From Phytophthora colocasiae (Eukaryota > Oomycota > Peronosporomycetes > Peronosporales > Peronosporaceae), in the NCBI GenBank assembly GCA_018806915.1, contig JAGKQI010000078.1, positions 1,240,001-1,304,000 on the forward strand: 64,000 bases of DNA. The letters are read 5' to 3'. Made by a program: the position numbers and the translations under genes. Within the stretch, counting starts at the first letter, position 1. Each line of letters begins with the position of its first letter. The notes under the pieces were generated by a model. That model made no database searches, was not told the origin of the DNA, and worked only from the letters and a program-made list of their open reading frames with translations. Shown piece after piece: positions 12,872 to 24,109 of this stretch.

Positions 12872-14284
12872 TTACGTAACGGTTCGCTTCCTTACGTTTC
12901 GGCTGGGTACATTGTGGAGAAATGTGGCCAACTTTGCCACAGTTGTTGCAAGTAGCTGACTTAGTCCAATCATCTTTCTTTCCTTTCTTCTACTCGGAAC
13001 GCTTAGCATTCTGCAGTTGCGACTTTGACGCTCGATTCCCCGATTCAGATGATCCCTGCGAAGGTTTCGACTGACTCCGAGGTGGTTTCCCCGAGAAGTG
13101 TGCAAACTCGAAGTTGGACGCAATCTCAATAGCCTCTTGCAGCGTTGCTGGACTTACTTCCTTGATCTTCGCTGTTTCTTCACGTAATCCGTTTTGGAAG
13201 AAGAACCGCTTCTCCAATTCGCTGATCGATAATTCAGTCTGCGATAGCAAATCTTGGAACTTGGAGACGTACTCGTGAATCGTTTCTTTCTGTTTGAGAC
13301 GAAACATTCTCTCACGAAGATCATATTCGAAGTCCTTTGGTCGAAAACGCGAACGAAGTTGTCGCTTGAAAAGCGACCACGTAGGATGTACTTGTAATCT
13401 TTCGCAGTCCGCAATAAACGCACAAGACTGACTTGCCTAGGTTACTTGAGATCATCGTTACAAAGTCTGATGAATCTGCTTCCATCAACTCGCGTCTGCT
13501 TGCATAGTACTGTTCGGTGGCAAAGATCCACAACTCGATATCTTCGCCGTACTTGCCTTCATACATCTGGGGGGTCCTTCTTCTTCTGATCACCCCGAGC
13601 CGCCATCAAATACTCGAACCTTGCGTTAGCTTGCTGCATTTGTGCTTGCAGTTGAGCTTGCATCTGGGCTTGGGCGGCTTGCTGCTGTTGTGTTATAAAC
13701 ACTAGCAACTGCTGCATTGACATCGCATCAGGGCCTGAAGCTTGGGTGGTCTGTGCAGCCGGAGCCGCGGTGTCCGCCGGTGCTTCTGTACTTGGTCGTG
13801 ACGCATCTGCATCACTCGGCGCATTCATTCTGCTTTGGTGCCGAGGACGAGGGTTCGGTGACGGGTGCTCAGCTGCACGACTTCTTCTTTGAGCCATACC
13901 AACTGGACTTCTCAGCGCGTCTTTAATAATGTCTACCGAAACCCTAATAAGCAAAAAAAGGAAAGAAACTACTGTTTTTGAGTTTTACGCCTACGCTTTT
14001 TGTCGAGCTTGATGGAGTGGTCGAGGGTTCCTTCCAAGATAGTTTGCGTCTGGTTTATGCGGCGTTTCAGCAGTTCCGTCGTATCGTGTAAGATATTCCT
14101 TGCGTCGGAGTCCTTGCAATCTGGAATTTCGTTGCGGATGAGCTGTACGATCTTCCGCTGCTTCTGCGTAGTCAACCACAAGTCCTGGCGCAGTTTGTCG
14201 AGCGAGTGTTTCACTGCGAGTGGTCAACGACTTAGTGTCGTTCAGGAACGGTGCTTCGGGTTGACGGGTTTTTCGTTTACCCAT
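12872..14284 (-). pseudogene. Gypsy-2 gag region, multiply frameshifted
   Basis: Pieces are 14284-13969 (basic leader, shifted within), 13954-13559 (Q/A-rich N-terminal gag), 13593-13321, 13423-13154 and 13307-12990 (retrotransposon gag domain). The last ends in TAG, after which the same frame continues with the CCHC zinc knuckle CNNCGKVGHISPQC and then the protease frame. Whether that in-frame TAG is decay or a readthrough stop cannot be told; given the other breaks, decay is simpler. Confidence 0.8.
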
Positions 14285-14544
14285 GCAAGAAGCACACTAG
14301 AACAGACTCAGTAGCAACGAGTGTAGATCAAGCACAACTCAGTGTGTATTTTTTCCAGAAGTTATTCTCCGTGTTTTCCTTGGCGGGACAGGGAGTCGTA
14401 GACAGCACAAAGCCACAGGCCCAAGAAAGGAGTTCTGAAAGTGTTTCCAACACTGGTATGCAACCATACCAACTAGCCACGGAACGTTAAAGTTCGTGCT
14501 GAGAGGCAATACCCAATCTTCGACTCTTGAACTTGAACCGAAGC
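14285..14544 (-). other. Gypsy-2 untranslated leader or junction filler
   Basis: No coding sequence recognised. It contains a small inverted repeat, GGTATG-TTG-CATACC, near 14462-14477, with TGGTAT resembling the start of a primer-binding site. The junction with Gypsy-1 integrase is at about 14545. Confidence 0.45.
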
Positions 14545-15531
14545 TTGTCGTAGTACCGCTTTTGCTTTTGTTTGGCATCCAGGAGTGCCTGTCGAGCTCG
14601 CTCAACAATTTCTTGGCGCTGCTGCGCAAACTGTTTTGCAAACTCCACTTTTGACTGCACTGGCTGCACTGGCGGAACTGGTTCTCCGTGTTTGCCGATG
14701 CCAGGATGTCGTGCAGGCCGTCCACAGTCCACCTCGAATGGAGTCATTCCTGTCGAGGCACTCACCAAGGTGGAGTGGGCAAACTCGATGGTGCCCAGCA
14801 GCTCCGACCAATTAGAGCCATGTACCGAGGTCAAACAGCGAAGCGCATCTTCCAGCACACGGTTTTGTCGCTCCACTTGGCCGTCCGCTTGGGCTCGATG
14901 AGCTGTTGTCATGCGGAGCTTGACGCCCATTATCTTCATGAGCGCCTGCCAGAACGCTGCTGTGAATTGAGAGTCACGGTCACTGACAATCGCTTCGGGC
15001 ATCCCATGATGACGCACGACCGAGTCGAAGAAGACACGAGCACAGTCCGAAGCAGTTGCAGTTGAGTGCATAGGTGCATACTTGGCGCGCTTTGAGAGTA
15101 GATCCACAGCCACTTGAATACAGTCAAATCCATTTGACACAGGAAGGCCTGTGATGTAGTCTACACCGACGTGCTGCCAACACTCAGCAGGTACATCAAG
15201 AGGGAGAAGTTTCCCTTTCTTCTTGGCGCTCGAGACTTTAAACTTTAAGCACGTCAAACAACTCTGCACGTAGTCGTTCACATCGGTCTCCATGGTTTTC
15301 CAGTGATACCACTGAGAGAGCTTAGCGAGCGTGCGAGGTGCTCCAGGGTGCGCAGCTCCGTCGTGGAATTCGGACAAGAGCTGTGTCCGCAATATGTCAC
15401 TGTTAGGAACGCACACCTGGTCGACTGCACCTTCCGTTCGGCGAAACACCAAGCCATTCTTGTAGTACAGTAGTGCCTCATCCACTTGTAGTGACTTCTC
15501 CTTCAGTATTGCTCTGTAGGCTGGGTCAACG
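14545..15531 (-). pseudogene. Second copy of Gypsy-1 integrase segment
   Basis: Duplicates about 8140-9118; I counted four base differences. The frame 15485-14487 carries the integrase zinc finger and D, D, E core, then runs out of homology after YYDK at 14545. The 5' end is CAACG (15527-15531), next to the solo LTR. Confidence 0.9.
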
Positions 15532-16116
15532 TGTGACGGCAGCCAAACGGAGGAAGCAGTCGTTGGCGGCCTTGACGAAGAGTTGAGGTCGGAGGCGGTG
15601 GCGAGTCGGAGGCGGAGTCGATAGGGCAGCGGCGGCGCTGCAGTCGTGGTCTTGCTGGAGGAGTTGACTTGAACAGAAGAATGAAAATTGAGAAGTGATT
15701 GATTGAGTTAGTTTTGTTGGTGCTAGCTAGTAGTTGCCTCGCAACCAACGATCCTGGGTGACTAGACACGCACCCAAGTATCCAGGTCCTATCCTAAAAC
15801 TATCTTTCTCAAATCCTGCTGTTATCTTTTTCTGCCAATGAAATCCTGCGAAGCCTCGGCGTGGCTGAGCCAGAATTTTCCCATAGCGTCCCATAATCAA
15901 AATATCCGGATGGTAACTGGAATGTTGCCAATCCTGAGGATTTACATCCAATGAAAATACGTATAAGAACTGTTGAAGTGGCAACTGCAACCACATATAG
16001 CCAATAGACTCGTAGACATATGAAAATGTGAAAATTCAAGATTACGCTGAGCCAGGATAATCCGGCCAGCTGATCTCAAACTTTTGGCGTAGTGGCTGTT
16101 GAACCACTACGTCACA
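15532..16116 (-). repeat. Gypsy-2 solo LTR with CAACG target duplication
   Basis: 585 bp, TGTGACG...CGTCACA ends, flanked by CAACG at 15527-15531 and 16117-16121. The Gypsy-1 coding sequence resumes across it (..GYRV / DPAY..), which confirms the insertion point. Confidence 0.93.
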
Positions 16117-17640
16117 CAACGCGATAACCGTTTGTGAAGAGCGTCCGAGTCTCATCTGAAATCGATATCGTTGTCGATCGTCGTGCTGAGCTATTCACCA
16201 CTAACTCCACGTGACGCTGAGGCACAGCGGGGTACTTGCATTCACCCTCCCCCCGTGACTGGTCATCTAACAAAAGGTGCAAGTCGTAGGAGCTCTGTGC
16301 CGCCAGCGCATTCATCACCTCCTGACGTTCATGGATGCGGGCTTGAGCGTCGAGGCACTCAGAATCGCAGGTGTGCACCGTGAACGAATTTATCGACACG
16401 TTCCGTTCAGGCTGCATCACTGCCTCACTGTCTCCCACATCTCCACCCCGCACATTGTCATCAGGATCAGGACCATGGCGCGATAGTGCGTCGGCCATAA
16501 TATTTTGAACGCCCTTGACGTGATGCAGCTCAAAGTCAAACTGTGCAAAAAAGTCCAACCAACGAACGAGTTTCGACGAAACAGTCGGGTGCTGAAGGAA
16601 CCATCGACACGCGATATTGTCTGTGTATACCAGAAAATGTCGCCCATGTAGATAGTGACGCCACTTCGAAAGCGCGAGTTTAATTGCGAAGAGCTCCTTT
16701 TCATGTGCTGGCCAGTTGAGTTCGTGTTTACCGAGTTTTTTGGAGTAGAACGCGATGGGGTGATCAAAGCCATTCTTGCGCTGGGAGAGCACACCACCAC
16801 AGCACTGCTTCGAAGCATCGGTTGTCACCACGAATTCTTCCGCAAAATTCGGCAGTTGCAAAATCGGAGCTTGTTGCAGTGCTGCCTTGATGAGTAAGAA
16901 TGCGTTCTCCTGATACTCCGTCCACGACCACTCTTTGTCCTTCTTCACTAGCTCACTAAGCGGAAGAACGATGTCGGCGAATCGGTGGATAAACCTCCGA
17001 AAGTAGCCAGCCAACCCCAGGAAACTCTGCAATTCTTTCACCGAAGTTGGAACTCTCCACTGCTCGATTGCCGCTGTCTTCCTCTTATCCACTGACAGAC
17101 CCTCCTTTGAAATGGTGTGTCCGAGAAAGTTCACAGAGTCCTGAGCAAAAGAACATTTTTCCTTACGAGCGTAAAGTTTCTCCTGCCGAAGCACTTCAAA
17201 CACTGCCTGGAGATGCTGAAGGTGCTCAGACATCGACTTCGAGTAGATGCAGATGTCATCGAGATACACAACCACAAAAGAAAACTTTCCCAAGAGGAGA
17301 CGCATCAAACGCGACCAAATCCCGGGCATGCCTGCCACGCCCATCGGGGCCACACACCAGTGATAGGTTTCGTTCGCTGAGCGAAAGGCTGTGTAGGGCC
17401 TGCTGTCAGGCTTCACACGCATCTGGTGATAGCCTTGGGCAAGATCCAGCACACTGAATATCACAGCGGCGGCCATCTTGTCGAACAGCTCTTCGATGTT
17501 GGGCAACGGTATCTTTGGTATGAGCGTTTGGCTGTTTAGGTAGCGGTAGTCAACCACCCAGCGTATCGGAGACTTTGTGTTTCCAGATCGGATCCATTCC
17601 CCACGACTTTGCTGTTTTCCGGTGCGCGGGTCACACCCAG
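16117..17640 (-). pseudogene. Gypsy-1 RT and RNase H, right copy
   Basis: Frame 17557-16112 (481 codons) is open through RT (AQGYHQMRV, YLDD) and RNase H (TTDAS, ADALSRH) and is interrupted by the solo LTR. It lacks the two-base insertion that breaks the left copy near 590. Just upstream it shares with the left copy the deletion between SPWV and the start of the RT core. Confidence 0.9.
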
Positions 17641-19469
17641 GGCGAATCGCTAATCTCGACCCATTCTTTCTCGAGCAGGTCTTCTACGAAAATCTGCAAC
17701 GCGTCCTGCTCCGTCTTCGATAACCGAAATGGAGCTCTCGTGCTAGTTGCATCGGCCTTCATATTCAGCTCGAACTCCACACGCCGCTCGGGTGGGAGTC
17801 CAGTCGGCAGAGACTTCGGGAATACGTCCTCGAAGTCTTCGAGGAGCTTTACGATATCGTTGGAGTGCGCGATACCACTAGGCGCTGTCACCGTTACGTG
17901 ATAAAGGTCGTAGCGCCCTCTACATGTACCAGTCTGGCCCTCCTTCAATGGCAGCTGAAGGTATGCACCACTTAGCTCAGGATAAACCGATACCGAAAAT
18001 GCCGACGCCTTAACGTTGACCTCATGTGTTTGCCAGTTAATGGTTGGATTGAATCGAGTAAGCCACGGCTTACCCAAAATCATATCGTGACTGGTAGGCA
18101 GCTCATGTTCTGTGAAAGCAACTTGGCTGTACACCATGCCATCCATTGACACGCTTGACACGACATCCCGCACTGTTACTCCATGGCGGACTTGTCCGTC
18201 GAAGCTCTCCACCGATGCAACATGTTCACAACCAGGGCCATTGATGATTCCTGGTCGCACCAAATTGTGGTTGGCACCGCAATCGATCAATGCGACGAGC
18301 TCCTGCCCGTTCACCTTCACGGTTTTGCGGATCAGCTCATGTGCGGAGTCCGCTGCAGTAGGTGCTTGCACAGTTACCATGTTGATTTGGTAACCTCGGA
18401 ATGCCAATGGAGCTGAATTCGAGGTCGAATTAAGCCGCACTGAGTTTATGGAGCGACGATTGCGTGTACCAATGCGTTCTTGGTTGCCCTCCGGCAGTCT
18501 GACACGACAGTTGCTGATACGATGTCCTGGACGCTTGCATCTGAAACACAGATTGCGTCGTCGACAATCTTCACGGGAGATGTTGTGTACGTTCACGTTG
18601 TCAACTTCCATTGGTACAGCTCCGTCAGCTGGCCGATCAGAACGTAGAGGTCGAACATCTCCCCGTCCGCCCTTCTCGTGAGAGTGTGATCGCTCAAACT
18701 CCAGAGCTACCGAAATTGCTCGCGACACTGTGTCACAGCGACGATATGCAACCTCTTTCCGCGTTCGAGTCACCAACCCATGCACGAACCAGGTAACACG
18801 ATCTATTTCAGTCATATCACGGACTTGACAGATAATGTTGCGATATTTCGCGACGTAATCCTCCACGTTTTGACATTGTATCTGCTTCAGGTTCATCAGT
18901 TCACCTCGAAGACGCTCCTGCAGATCCGGCGGAACGAACTCTGTCTGCAGTGCTTCAGCCAAGGCGTTCAGGGTAGCGAACTCGCCTTGGTGGAATGTAT
19001 ACCAAGCCGCAGCTTGGCCTTTCAGGTTGGACGCCACCATGGCCACAAGTCGGGTCTGATTTTCCTCTGCGCTGACGTCGATATTTTTTGCGCTCAGGTA
19101 AAGCTGAACTTGGTGTAGAAACACTTAAAGCGGTTCTACAAGTCGTCCGTTGTATGTCGGCATCGAGATGCCTTCCACCCGTCTCTCAGTGGGTCTCATG
19201 CGCTCCAACATGCTTTGCTGGTTCTGAAGCAGTTGGGTCTTCTCATGGCGTTGCTGTGCCAAAATCTCAGTCATCCTCGCCAACGTTGTCATGGCGGTCT
19301 CCTCGGTCATCATGGTGCCACCGGCACCTAAGGCTGCGCCTTCTTCCATACGCTTCCAACTTGACTCTGGTGGGTCTTCACGTGCTCTCAGCAGGCTAGT
19401 GTGGCCACCACTGCCGCCGTTGCGAAGGATCTCCTGGCCCTCAAAAAGTAGACCAACAAGTGCTACCAA
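17631..19469 (-). pseudogene. Gypsy-1 gag and aspartic protease
   Basis: Frame 19469-19125 is the gag N-terminus and ends at TAA. The same frame continues immediately (19124-17631) with the gag core (AAAWYTFHQGEF), the CCHC knuckle CFRCKRPGHRISNC and the protease motif LIDCGANHN (DCG in place of DTG/DSG). The frame ends at the shared deletion at the protease/RT linker. Confidence 0.9.
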
Positions 19470-19470
19470 T

Positions 19471-19947
19471 TGTCGACTTCTGCGGATCGACGGCTCGGAA
19501 CGGTGAGGAAGCGACGGGTTTGTAGTAAAAGAGTTGAGACGCTAACTTGTTGTTGTTGTTGCTTGTTCTTGTGAGGGCAAAATGCAGAATGAATATATTT
19601 GTGTTGGTTTGGTTCTTTTCGATAGCACCCTCTTTTTCTGTTTCCTCCCAGGGCTCCGCTCTAGGAACAACACCTTCCTCATACAAACATGAGCATTCTT
19701 GTCTCTTCGAGCAGCTCGATTACGGCCGCAGAGATGCTCTGAGCTGGCTGGGATTCCTCGTGCTCCGGCGTTGGGGATTGACAAGCAGCAGCGCTTTACT
19801 GATGCTTGTCGTTGGCACTGGGTTGCTGCTTGTACTCTGGCGTCGTGCTGCTTCAACACGCTGGTCATGGGTTGCTCGTGAACCAACTTGCTTTGTGTCG
19901 GCAACGTGGGTTGCCGTCGTCATCTTCGGTGACGTCCGAAGCTGACA
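19471..19947 (-). repeat. Gypsy-1 5' LTR (right copy, 477 bp)
   Basis: TGTCAGC...GTCGACA as in the other LTRs, with an internal deletion of about 18 bp. The bases next to it on the inner side (minus strand TTGGTAGCACTTGTTGG, 19453-19469) are in the position of a tRNA primer-binding site. Confidence 0.87.
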
Positions 19948-20939
19948 ATTAACGCTAAAGGACCAGTTAAAAAGAGGTCGAAAACACATCATAACACTCA
20001 GGCTCAAGCGCAGCGACAAGCTCAACAAGCTCAAGCTGAGGTGGAGCTGCAAATACAGCAGATTCAGGCTCAAACGCAGTTGCAACAAGCTGTGGGGGCG
20101 TTGGCAATGACGAGTAGTGCATTGGACCAAGCGGCTGTGCAACATGTTCAAGTGATGAACCAAATGGCTATGCAACAGAGCATGCCAGAGAGTTTGATGG
20201 ACCCTACGACGATGACGATGACGTTGAAGGATGATATAAATGAGAAGACGAAGAATGGCAAGAAAAATGGACCATTGACGAAGAACCAGAACGAGAGATT
20301 CGAAGAAGCGCTCGCTATGCACGCATATGCCACTGGAATGGTGTTTGATGCGATGGAGGAGTCTCATTTGGCCAGGGCTATTGCTTTATTGCGGCCGAAT
20401 GTGAAGCTTCCGGATAAAAAACGACTGGAGACGGATCTCATGGTGCGATGCTATGAGAAAAAGCACAAACAAGTGTGGGGGTATCTGTCTACAAGTCCTG
20501 CTCGCGTGTGTTTAAAGCGAGACGCGTGGTCGAATTTGAACTTGTACCATACGAACAACCCGGAGGAGGAGTATGTGACGTATATGGCAGTGAACAACGA
20601 GAAGAGGTTCTGCTTAGAGTCGGAGAAAGCAGCAGGGGATGAATCCCAGTACAATTCCATCCGAAGAACTTTTAACGTATCATTTCCGGGTCAACACAAA
20701 ACGGGTCAACGCCTATGTCAGCACGGGTCAAAGGATTTGGTCAAAAATCGTTGGTTGACCTGCCCTGTCCTGCCATTAGACAGTCAACACCGCAAAGCAC
20801 TAGCCACAGCTCACATGTCTTCACCACACTCCCCTTCCTCGGTCTCGACGCAGTCGTTCCCGTCCTCATCTCCACCATTACTACCGAGCCAAATCTCTCA
20901 TTGTCGTCGCGGCAGCTCACCCCATCTAGGCCCTAAGTA

Positions 20940-21310
20940 GTCCATGTCGCGGTCGCCCAGAGCAAGACAGCGGCTCTAGTCTTTGGCGAGGAAGGCAATC
21001 GAAACGGAGCAACAATTCGCGGCTAGAGCGGCACTTTCAACGCAACCGAAGTCCACGGAATAGTAGGAGATTTCGCCGAAGCCTCAGCTCACGTCGTAGT
21101 CGGACAAGACAAAGTAGAAGCCGCAGCCCCGAGCGTCGCCGTCGGGCAAGTCGAAGCCGCAGTCCGAGGCTCAGACCTTCACGAAGTAGGAGCCACAGTT
21201 CGAGACGCAGCCAGCGTTCCCGTCGGAGTAGCAGCCCTGGACGCAAGCAATCATATAGCTCGAATCAAAGCCCAAATTGCAGTACCAGTACAACACGGCA
21301 ACGAGAACTC
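20940..21310 (+). pseudogene. Arg/Ser-rich (SR splicing-factor-like) gene fragment
   Basis: Around 21075-21250 one frame reads as a run of RS and SR dipeptides (RSRSP, SRSRS), as in the RS domains of SR splicing factors. No RNA-recognition motif is visible and the reading frame has stops. It lies within the TIR element, so it is probably captured host sequence. An RS domain alone does not identify the parent gene. Confidence 0.6.
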
Positions 21311-21317
21311 GTTGAAG

Positions 21318-21590
21318 GTGCTGCTGTACAAGCCGTCACACCTACGCGACCTGGCTCTGCGTGCAGGTATCCCGCTGCAGGACCCGGAGTTTGTGCAGTT
21401 CCACCCCACGGGTATCTACGGCGCTGGTTGTCTGATCACGGATGGATACCGTGGTGAGGGAGGCATCTTGCGTAACGCTTCATGGAGCGTTACGCCCCCA
21501 CCGCCAAGGATCTAGCGTCGCGTGATGCCGTGTCGCGTGCTATGACCATGGAGATCCGCGAGGGCCGCGGTGTTGGCAACCACCGTCCAT
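21318..21590 (+). pseudogene. SDHA: Succinate dehydrogenase flavoprotein subunit fragment
   Basis: Reads [36 protein letters not shown], then in another frame FMERYAP, KDLASRD and MEIREGRG. This is the conserved capping/active region of SdhA (complex II, mitochondrial succinate oxidation). A few residues between the two parts are deleted and the frame shifts. Only about 90 residues of a protein of roughly 600 are present, so it cannot be functional. Confidence 0.9.
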
Positions 21591-21629
21591 GGTGCTGGGC
21601 ATGGTTTTTCCAGCTACAACATTGGTAAA

Positions 21630-22277
21630 ACACGAACTTCGTACAGATGCAGTGCCTACAGAAGCAAAGGTTGCAAAGCAAAACTACACTTCAAACGCAA
21701 GGAGAACGAGTATGAGTTTGAAGGGTGAACATTCGTGTGAACGTGGCCAGCGCAACGATGCTACCACCAGGGCTTGACGTGTCGGAAGATATGAAAGAGG
21801 CAGCTGATACGATGGCCCTTACGCGCATTGACCTTACTGCTGAGCGTATTTGGAAACAACTACGGGCTGACTTCTATCCTGACACTTTGATGTTAGTTCA
21901 GTATGTACACGACAAGATCTGTTATATCTGTTTTGGAAGAGAACGTAACTTTCACTGAGTCCGTGTGGGGATTGTTCTGGTCATACTTTCGCAAAACCTG
22001 GCTAAAAGACCTACAAGCCGAGTGTGTGGAACGTCCATGACGTCGATGAAGCCATGGTTAGCCGTAAAATAATCCGCTGGAACGGTTCAATCGTGAGATT
22101 AATGCTGCATTGCCGTCTCCTCATCCATCTCTACCTGCTTTCGTCGCTATGATTCAAGGTCTCTCACAACGTTACGTCGATCGAATCGATGACATGGCTA
22201 AATGTCGAGCCAAGAAGCGTCAACGCCGCCGGTACATTGAGCCGGTAAATCTCCCTGTGTCTGTAGCTTTGGAATAG
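21630..22277 (+). pseudogene. MULE transposase remnant
   Basis: One frame shows a zinc-finger-like pattern (YRCSAY...GCKAKL...HSCE) as at the N-terminus of MULE transposases. After a long gap another part reads PLERFNREIN, a motif I associate with MULE transposase C-termini, and a basic end to TAG at about 22275. Frameshifts and the missing catalytic middle make it dead. Confidence 0.6.
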
Positions 22278-23140
22278 CTTTAATAAAACGACATGTGCAT
22301 GTGTTCATACTTTCACCATTATTCTACTGGTTGTTACATGCCGAGTTTTTATGTGATCAACTTTGGTCAACGTTTCGAGGTGGATCAATGGATTTGGTCA
22401 ATTGACCATTTTTGTGTTGACCCGTATTTGATACGTTTTAAAGTCTACCAATTCCATCATGATTGCGCAGGATATCAAAGCGGATGATGCAGCCCATTGT
22501 CAGTAATGTCAGTGGGGTAGTAACTGGCAGCACGGAGTATCATTCGCGAGCTTGGGATATGCTCAAGGCTGAATACCCGACCAAGTTCTTCTACGGCTGC
22601 ATCTGTCACGCTTTGCATTTGGCTATGATGGACATTTTCGGGCCGGAGAAATCCTTGGAGAACGATCCGAGACGAATGACGCCGCAGGTTCCGATGGATT
22701 TCCCGTTCCAGGACCGAGTTGAGCTGACCAACAACTGTAACGAGTTGTTGGCATTCTTCAGTAGCTACCAGTACCCACCAAAGCTCAAGATGTTTGATCC
22801 ACAGTTGCTGCTTACCATGAAAAATTTCGCCAACGCATCACCTACGATGTCTTGGGGAACGCTTGCAGCTCGTTTCCGCGTGTTGATGCAATCTGAAGAC
22901 GTTTTACAGTCGATCGTGAGCGATCCAGGATTTATTGTCCCAGAAGTACCGGATAACCAACGCGCGATTCGATCCAGTATCAAGGAGTTTGTATTGAGTC
23001 TCAACTGGAAAATGACGCTGGAGAAGGCCATCACGATCCTCACACCTATCGAACTGATCCTGTACAAGTTCCAGGACGACCGTGCACCCATTTCGGAAGT
23101 TTACTTCGAGTCCAAGCCAGGGATTGGTAGCAGTTTTCGA

Positions 23141-23286
23141 ACTAGTACTGTTAGTACTAAATATTCTAAGTAATATCACTATAAGCAGTTAGCAGGTTGG
23201 GGCATTGCCGCCTTTAGTATTATACCAAAATTAGCAGGTTTGCAAAAGCTGCAATTAGTACTAAAAAGTACTAATCGCAGCTTTAA
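23141..23286. repeat. MITE-like insertion in hAT-1, with strong terminal hairpin
   Basis: About 145 bp of AT-rich non-coding sequence between two hAT-1 coding parts, bounded by a GGATTG direct repeat. It has several AGTACT motifs, and 23245-23284 forms an 18-bp hairpin with one mismatch. Related sequence flanks the piggyBac element at 29779-29828 and 33581-33668. Confidence 0.5.
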
Positions 23287-24109
23287 GGATTGCGTCCGCA
23301 CGTATGAATTCGTACAAGTTTTCTGCGTATGACCTCGACGGCTACCGCGATGAAGATACCAACGAACGATCGCTTTCTCGCCGAGAAGTACAATTTTCCC
23401 AGTTATCGGATCTTGGGCATCGCTGTATCCAGCGGACCCTGCACCAAATTGCTTTTCGGTTGCCAGCACCATCGGTACAAATGGGTGTGGCCCTGCTTCT
23501 CGATCCAAGGACGAAAGGATCTGCAAAACAGTACCTGTGTGTTCCGGATTGCGCCGAGAGTCACACTAACAGCGTACTTGCAGATGCGGAAACATTGTTG
23601 CGCGAGGAACATCGGTTCATCTTTCAATACATGCGTGCAAAGGAAACCTCGCGCAACGCCACAAACACGCCACTACCATCAGCCGCTAGCTCCCCAGGTG
23701 AAGATTACTGCAGCACTTCCGGGAACGAGATGGATCTATTGTGTGGTGAGCGGGTATCTATCCAAGCTGAACAATATCTGTCGGACTCTACGCTAAATTT
23801 CGAAGCGGATGCTCTTCTACAACGGTGGTTCGGCCTCTGCATCGAATCGGCGGATGTTGTGAAGCGTCAATACAGCAAGGACGATGAAAGGCGCGCTGGT
23901 ATCTTAGCCAAGTTGAGGACGAAGAACCGGGAAGGTGAAAGCGTCTGGAACGTTGAAGAGCTCTGTAAACATGTCGACGTCTGCAGGTGGTTTTCTGAAG
24001 AGGGACATGCTCAATTTCCCTCCATTTCAAAGCTAGCCAGGGTTTGGTTGGGCCATTGCTCATCTACCGCTTATCAAGAGCGGGTTTTCTCAGCTGGATC
24101 GTTTGTTAT

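Larger units (their letters stand above)
9119..14544 (-). mobile_element. Gypsy-2, Ty3/gypsy element, 5' LTR missing
   Basis: A second gypsy family inserted in Gypsy-1 integrase. Its 3' LTR (9703-9119) is complete and is preceded by the purine tract AAAAGGAGG. Internal gag, protease, RT and integrase follow in order. At 14544/14545 the element gives way, without an LTR, to a second copy of Gypsy-1 integrase. It is non-autonomous: gag is broken at several points, most of the RNase H region is deleted and a tandem duplication breaks the integrase frame. Confidence 0.88.
7122..19947 (-). mobile_element. Gypsy-1 (right copy), with nested Gypsy-2 insertions
   Basis: Read on the minus strand: 5' LTR 19947-19471, primer-binding-like site, gag/protease, RT/RNase H, Gypsy-2 solo LTR, part of integrase, Gypsy-2 element, integrase again, chromodomain, 3' LTR 7613-7122. 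Flanks do not form a target duplication: GCTAC (read on minus, ankyrin) beyond the 3' LTR and TTAAT (hAT gene) before the 5' LTR. This suggests that the two ends were brought together by recombination between copies. Confidence 0.88.
20676..22435 (+). mobile_element. MULE-like TIR element carrying host-gene fragments (Pack-MULE-like)
   Basis: Ends are an inverted repeat of about 26-28 bp: CGTATCA..., including GGGTCAACACAAAA, with three mismatches. It is flanked by a TTTTAA direct repeat (20670-20675 and 22436-22441), and hAT coding sequence lies on both sides. Inside are an SR-type fragment, a succinate dehydrogenase flavoprotein fragment and degraded MULE transposase sequence. The 6-bp repeat is shorter than the 8-11 bp usual for MULEs, so assignment to MULE rests on the internal transposase remnant. 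Confidence 0.75.

Noticed and set aside
12987..12992. Programmed stop readthrough between Gypsy-2 gag and zinc knuckle
   Set aside because: The in-frame TAG is tempting, but gag has other frameshifts and the TAG lies inside gag, before the knuckle, so simple decay is preferred.
21037..21246. Leu/Arg-rich frame on minus
   Set aside because: Complement of the RS-dipeptide stretch; composition is a by-product of that sequence.
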